This document shows positions 5,770 to 9,002 of a DNA stretch of 9,002 nt, in pieces (within the stretch, counting starts at the first letter, position 1; the number at the start of each line of letters is the position of its first letter). The DNA is taken from NCBI GenBank assembly GCA_003489485.1, contig DNMB01000192.1, positions 1-9,002 of the forward strand, in the 5' to 3' direction. This DNA is from Chitinophagaceae bacterium (GTDB lineage: Bacteria; Bacteroidota; Bacteroidia; Chitinophagales; Chitinophagaceae). Position numbers and translations under genes: made by a program. The notes below the pieces were generated by a model, which worked only from the letters and a program-made list of their open reading frames with translations, did not search any database and had not been told where the DNA came from.

Positions 5770-6935
5770 GTCAAGTACCCGCTGCTAAGAGGATCGCTTT
5801 GTTTGGATCGACCGGATCAATCGGAACGCAGACCCTCGACGTGATCGCAGCTCATCCTTCGCTGTTCAGTGTAGAGATTCTTACCGCACAGACCAATCAT
5901 GAGTTATTGATCGATCAGGCGCTTCGTTTTTCGCCCAACATGGTGGTCATTGGTGATGAAAAAAAATATCCCTTGGTAAAAGAGGCCTTGCGATCTACCT
6001 CGGTCAAGGTATTTGCAGGTGAAAAATCATTAGAGGAGGTTGCGGGTCTGGATAGCTATGATCTAATGCTGGCTGCGATCGTGGGCTATGCAGGACTCAA
6101 GCCAACGCTCTGTGCGCTTCGCCAGGGAAAGACCGTCGCACTGGCCAACAAAGAGACTTTAGTGGTAGCGGGTGATATCGTCATGAAGACCGCATTGGAG
6201 CATCGTGCTCCGATCATTCCCGTAGACTCAGAGCATTCTGCCATCTTTCAATGTCTGGTGGGAGAAACCAGAAATAAGATCGAAAAGATCATTCTAACCG
6301 CGTCCGGTGGTCCTTTTTTGGGAAGAAAGACCAATTACCTCGTGAACGTAAAAAGGGAACATGCCCTGCAACATCCCAATTGGAGCATGGGTGCCAAGAT
6401 CACGATCGATTCAGCGACGCTGATGAACAAAGGACTCGAGATGATCGAAGCAAAGTGGTTGTTCAACCTGCGTGCCCAGCAGATACAGGTCGTGGTACAT
6501 CCGCAAAGTATCATTCACAGCATGGTGCAGTTCGAAGACGGCAGCATCAAGGCGCAGATGGGGCTCCCCGACATGAAGCTTCCCATTCAATATGCGTTGG
6601 CATTTCCGCAGCGCATCAAAAGCGATTTTCCCCGCTATGATTTTCGCTCTGTGAAGAATTTGAGTTTCGAGGAGCCCGATGTTAAAACTTTCAGAAATCT
6701 TGCGCTGGCCCAAGAAGCGCTCGACAAGGGAGGCAATCTGGCTTGCGTAATGAATGCTGCCAATGAAATTGTGGTCTACGCCTTCTTAAAGAACCGAATT
6801 AATTTTCTCGAGATGACAGATATAATCGAGCGCACCATGCAGCGGGTTCCCTTTATTGCGACCCCTACGCTCGAGGATTATTTTGAGAGCGATGCAGCGG
6901 CTCGTACCTTTGCAGCCGATCAGATCAATCTCTGA
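5766..6935 (+). CDS. dxr: 1-deoxy-D-xylulose-5-phosphate reductoisomerase
   Basis: Dxr converts 1-deoxy-D-xylulose 5-phosphate to 2-C-methyl-D-erythritol 4-phosphate with NADPH, the first committed step of the MEP isoprenoid pathway, in the cytoplasm. The 389-residue length is normal. Visible features: NADPH-binding GSTGSIG (14-20), ALANKETLV (126-133), metal ligands D154 and E156 in PVDSEHSAIFQ, the active-site stretch TASGGPF (178-184), the SMGAKITIDSATLMNKGLE segment (207-225) with N221, K222 and E225, and the HPQSIIHSM and MGLPDMKLPIQYAL segments. No key residue is missing, so the enzyme should be active and is the expected fosmidomycin target. The ATG at 5766 overlaps the GH3 stop (ATGA), and rseP follows 40 nt later with no terminator, so the three genes are probably one operon. 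The dxr-rseP pairing is familiar in Bacteroidota. Confidence 0.98.
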   Translation: MSQVPAAKRIALFGSTGSIGTQTLDVIAAHPSLFSVEILTAQTNHELLIDQALRFSPNMVVIGDEKKYPLVKEALRSTSVKVFAGEKSLEEVAGLDSYDLMLAAIVGYAGLKPTLCALRQGKTVALANKETLVVAGDIVMKTALEHRAPIIPVDSEHSAIFQCLVGETRNKIEKIILTASGGPFLGRKTNYLVNVKREHALQHPNWSMGAKITIDSATLMNKGLEMIEAKWLFNLRAQQIQVVVHPQSIIHSMVQFEDGSIKAQMGLPDMKLPIQYALAFPQRIKSDFPRYDFRSVKNLSFEEPDVKTFRNLALAQEALDKGGNLACVMNAANEIVVYAFLKNRINFLEMTDIIERTMQRVPFIATPTLEDYFESDAAARTFAADQINL

Positions 6936-6975
6936 GCGCGGGTCTAATCGCTTCGAGAAACCGATCGCATAACGT

Positions 6976-8352
6976 ATGGTACTATTAACAATCAATTGGT
7001 CTTCGGTAGGGCTACAAGTGGCACAACTGCTGCTTTCCCTTTCTATCTTGGTGATCTTGCACGAGTTCGGGCATTACATCACGGCACGCTGGTTTGGCTG
7101 CCGGGTAGAAAAATTCTATCTTTTTTTTGATCCTTGGTTTTCGCTCTATAAGAAAAAGCGGGGAGAAACCGAGTACGGCATTGGCTGGTTACCACTTGGG
7201 GGCTATGTTAAGATAGCCGGCATGATCGATGAGAGTCTCGATAAAGAGGCCATCAAACAGCCCGCACAACCTTGGGAGTTTCGAAGCAAGCCCGCCTGGC
7301 AACGACTTATCATTATGATCGGTGGGGTGGTCATGAATGTGCTAGTGGCCTTTGTGATCTATTCCTTTATCTTAATGGTCTGGGGCGATAAGAAGATTCC
7401 TACTGCCTCCATGAAGTATGGTGTGCATGTAGTCGATAGTACCCTGTATAAAATGGGTATTCGTAACGGTGACCGCATTTTGTCTGTGGATGGAGAGCCG
7501 GTTGCCGATTTCGAAAAATTGAGAAGAAAGTTGATTTTGGGTCAACAAGTACAACTGCAACGGGACACGCAAACGCTTTCCATTACCATGGATAAGGACC
7601 TGATCGGTCAGCTGGTCGAAAATCGCAATCGATCCACGCGCGGATTCTTAGAAGTGCGCAGGCCAGCCATTGCCTTTTTGGTTCCGGATACCACGGCTGC
7701 CTACCGGGCCGGACTGCGAAAGGATGATCAAATAGTAGCGGTCGATAGTGTTCGATTCTCTTTTTACGACGAGCTGCAAGAAAAGTTATCTGCCAACAAA
7801 GGCCGCACTGTTTCTCTCACCATTGTGCGGGAAAATCAAGAGCTTGCTCTTCCGGTACAAGTGAGCGAAGAAGGCAAGATCGGATTTTTGGCTTACGGAT
7901 ATAGTTACCAGCAGATGGATAGCTTGGGGTGGTTGCAACTCGATGTTAAACGATATGGCTTTATGGCCGCATTACCTGCTGGTGTTCAAAAAGCAGGCTA
8001 TGAATTAAGAGACTATATCGATCAGTTTAAAAAAATTCTGGATCCCGACACCGGTGCTTATAAAGGGGTAGGGGGATTCAAAGCGATGGGCTCTATATTT
8101 TCCGGTGCAGGCTGGGATTGGGAATCGTTTTGGCGCATTACGGCCTTTCTGTCGATCGTATTGGCCTTTATGAATCTGTTGCCCATACCTGCCTTGGATG
8201 GCGGACATGTGATGTTCACCTTGTACGAGATAATCACCAGGCGAAAGCCCAGCGATAAGTTTTTGGAATATGCCCAAGTGGCGGGAATGGCTTTATTATT
8301 GGGACTGATGCTCTATGCCAATGCCAACGACTGGCTGGGATGGGGCAGATAG
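6976..8352 (+). CDS. rseP: RIP (site-2) intramembrane metalloprotease RseP
   Basis: A 458-residue zinc protease of the inner membrane that cleaves transmembrane segments, classically of anti-sigma factors during envelope stress, and also removes leftover signal peptides. The first membrane helix (about 12-29) carries the zinc motif HEFGH (H29, E30, H33). A GYVKIAG loop (76-82) follows. The second membrane segment (about 110-135) contains GGVVMNVLVAFV. Two PDZ-like periplasmic domains lie at about 145-210 (MGIRNGDRILSVDG) and 230-298 (AGLRKDDQIVAVD). The C-terminal helices carry the third zinc ligand in NLLPIPALDGGH (400-411, D408). All catalytic residues are present. The start MVLLTINW leaves a short N-terminal tail before the first helix, as usual. 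It follows dxr by 40 nt without a visible promoter. The tmRNA gene begins 12 nt after the stop. Confidence 0.96.
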   Translation: MVLLTINWSSVGLQVAQLLLSLSILVILHEFGHYITARWFGCRVEKFYLFFDPWFSLYKKKRGETEYGIGWLPLGGYVKIAGMIDESLDKEAIKQPAQPWEFRSKPAWQRLIIMIGGVVMNVLVAFVIYSFILMVWGDKKIPTASMKYGVHVVDSTLYKMGIRNGDRILSVDGEPVADFEKLRRKLILGQQVQLQRDTQTLSITMDKDLIGQLVENRNRSTRGFLEVRRPAIAFLVPDTTAAYRAGLRKDDQIVAVDSVRFSFYDELQEKLSANKGRTVSLTIVRENQELALPVQVSEEGKIGFLAYGYSYQQMDSLGWLQLDVKRYGFMAALPAGVQKAGYELRDYIDQFKKILDPDTGAYKGVGGFKAMGSIFSGAGWDWESFWRITAFLSIVLAFMNLLPIPALDGGHVMFTLYEIITRRKPSDKFLEYAQVAGMALLLGLMLYANANDWLGWGR

Positions 8353-8364
8353 TCTAAATAACCC

Positions 8365-8749
8365 GGGGGCGTTTGGTTTTGACAGCATAGTTCTTTGAAA
8401 GTGTAAGCATGTACTGCGTTGCGTAATTAGCAGTTTAATCTGAATACGAAAACTCAAATGGCAATACTCAGTATGCCATGGCTGCCTAATCAGTGATCAG
8501 GTAGTCATTAGGGCCGCCGGGCCGGTTAATCTGTTACCAAGCCCCGCCGCCGACTCAAACCCAAAACAGGTTGCGGTAAACAGGCCTTGTAAAAAAGGCA
8601 GTCTGCGCTGTTTACCTAAGCTAATCGCAGCTACGAAGCAAGTTGGTACGTCCGGTTCCTGCCTGCTTTCGACAATCAATGCCGGAATAAACATGTAGAA
8701 AGCTTTTGACGAATATGTTTGGACACCGGTTCGACTCCGGTCGCCTCCA
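8365..8749 (+). ncRNA. ssrA: Transfer-messenger RNA (tmRNA)
   Basis: tmRNA rescues ribosomes stalled on broken mRNAs and tags the nascent peptide for proteolysis. The ends form a tRNA-like domain: GGGGGCG (8365-8371) pairs with CGCCTCC (8742-8748) with one G-U pair, followed by discriminator A8749. The D-like region TTTTGACAGC and the GTAAGCATG segment are conserved in tmRNAs. A T arm, ACCGG-TTCGACT-CCGGT, lies at 8725-8741. A tag reading frame at 8460-8489 is followed by GC-rich segments consistent with pseudoknots. After A8749 the sequence reads CTT, so the 3' CCA is not encoded and must be added after transcription. At 385 nt the length is usual for one-piece tmRNAs. The open frames across this region on both strands are not genes. 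Confidence 0.96.
8460..8489 (+). other. tmRNA tag-peptide reading frame (GNTQYAMAA, stop)
   Basis: Codons GGC AAT ACT CAG TAT GCC ATG GCT GCC TAA encode GNTQYAMAA. The hydrophobic end YAMAA matches the YA(L/M)AA degron read by ClpXP-type proteases, and a resume codon for Gly is typical of Bacteroidota tags (I recall GENNYALAA and GEESYAMAA types). The frame is preceded by AACTCAAAT, A-rich as expected upstream of a resume codon. The exact first codon is inferred by analogy. Confidence 0.85.
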
Positions 8750-8750
8750 C

Positions 8751-8764
8751 TTTTTTATTTTATA
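8751..8764 (+). terminator. Possible T-tract terminator of ssrA
   Basis: A T-rich tract (TTTTTTATTTTATA) begins two bases after the tmRNA discriminator. The T arm and acceptor stem lie directly before it and could serve as the hairpin. This is a plausible intrinsic terminator, but the hairpin is shared with the mature RNA and the tract overlaps the -7 box of the next gene. Confidence 0.35.
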
Positions 8765-8768
8765 TTTG
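8761..8768 (+). promoter_or_regulatory. Candidate -7 element for the DUF2147 gene
   Basis: TATATTTG is an exact match to the Bacteroidota -7 consensus TAnnTTTG, 16 nt before the ATG at 8785. A -33 TTG at the right spacing is not visible, because that position falls in the tmRNA acceptor/T-arm sequence. Transcription would start near 8775 with a leader of about 10 nt. Confidence 0.4.
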
Positions 8769-8784
8769 TTACATCAATTAAGCG

Positions 8785-9002
8785 ATGCGTATGAAACCGT
8801 TCAATCTGTTGCTGCTGGTCAGCTTTTTTTCTCTTTGGGCAGGAACGTCTTCCTTTCGTGTGCAGCCCGGTACCCCCGATGCGATCGTAGGGGTCTGGAA
8901 GACCGGCGAAGGAAATGCTATGGTGCGGATCTACAAAAATGGTGAGAAATACCAGGGTAAAATTGTTTGGTTAAAAGAGCCCAACGATCCCGAGACAGGA
9001 AA
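8785..9002 (+). CDS. Secreted DUF2147-family protein, N-terminal part (runs off right edge)
   Basis: The first 72 codons of an exported protein. MRMKPFNLLLLVSFFSLWAG forms a signal peptide with a basic start and a Leu/Phe core; cleavage is probably in the AGTSS region. The mature start carries the DUF2147 signature: IVGVWKTGEGNAMVRIYK, then YQGKIVWLKEPNDPETG, a beta-rich small-domain opening in which the GVW and GKIVWL elements are characteristic. The biochemical role of DUF2147 is not established to my knowledge; members are small periplasmic or outer-envelope proteins. Two in-frame ATGs (8785 and 8791) are possible; I take the first, which adds one Arg to the basic region. It sits 35 nt after the tmRNA with a -7-like box between. 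Confidence 0.85.
   Translation, partial: MRMKPFNLLLLVSFFSLWAGTSSFRVQPGTPDAIVGVWKTGEGNAMVRIYKNGEKYQGKIVWLKEPNDPETG

Noticed and set aside
8497..8694. A 65-codon minus-strand frame and a plus-strand frame at 8706-8945
   Set aside because: The first lies inside the tmRNA. The second runs from the tmRNA 3' part into the DUF2147 gene in the wrong frame.
8700..8750. Separate tRNA gene suggested by GGTTCGACTCC and the acceptor-like end
   Set aside because: There is no anticodon arm or 5' acceptor nearby. The 5' partner is at 8365-8371, so this is the tRNA-like 3' end of tmRNA. The motif is a common integration site for mobile elements, but no integrase or direct repeat is visible here.

Overview
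The window looks like chromosomal DNA from a Bacteroidota bacterium, most likely a Chitinophagaceae/Sphingobacteriia-type lineage. The grounds are: a PafA-type alkaline phosphatase; Bacteroidota-style promoters (TTG or TTTG, 19-20 nt, TAnnTTTG); a tmRNA whose tag ends in YAMAA; a GH3-family acyl-adenylase; a lysine/alanine-rich H1-like mini-protein; and a PolX-like HhH-PHP protein of the type I recall from this phylum. The assignment rests on remembered families, not on a search. I see no mobile element, CRISPR array, tRNA or prophage gene. No stretch longer than 300 bases lacks a gene once the tmRNA is counted.

Left part (1-4210), all on the minus strand. Read in the direction of transcription, it begins with a ribosomal operon, rplU (bL21) then rpmA (bL27), behind a very good Bacteroidota promoter at 4230-4260. 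Next is a 39-residue Lys/Ala-rich H1-like gene with its own promoter and a perfect 12-bp terminator hairpin. Then come a PolX-like HhH-PHP protein, a small exported protein of unknown function and a lipoprotein with a probable SnoaL/DUF4440-like fold, spaced 10 and 14 nt apart and probably one operon. Last is the N-terminal third of an exported PafA-like alkaline phosphatase that runs off the left edge.

Right part (4279-9002), all on the plus strand. A GH3-family acyl-adenylating enzyme overlaps dxr by 4 nt. It is followed 40 nt later by rseP, the site-2 intramembrane protease. The tmRNA gene ssrA begins only 12 nt after the rseP stop. A secreted DUF2147 protein starts 35 nt after the tmRNA and runs off the right edge. 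The 68-nt gap at 4211-4278 is the divergence point between the two halves.

Most of the content is housekeeping: translation (bL21, bL27), ribosome rescue (tmRNA), isoprenoid precursor synthesis (Dxr), envelope stress and membrane proteolysis (RseP) and DNA repair (PolX-like). I do not see a convincing new multi-gene system. The points most worth a second look are the PolX-like protein, which has lost all three catalytic aspartates of the polymerase palm but keeps a complete PHP site; the tail-only H1-like mini-protein; the GH3 enzyme translationally coupled to dxr; and the compact rseP-ssrA-DUF2147 junction.
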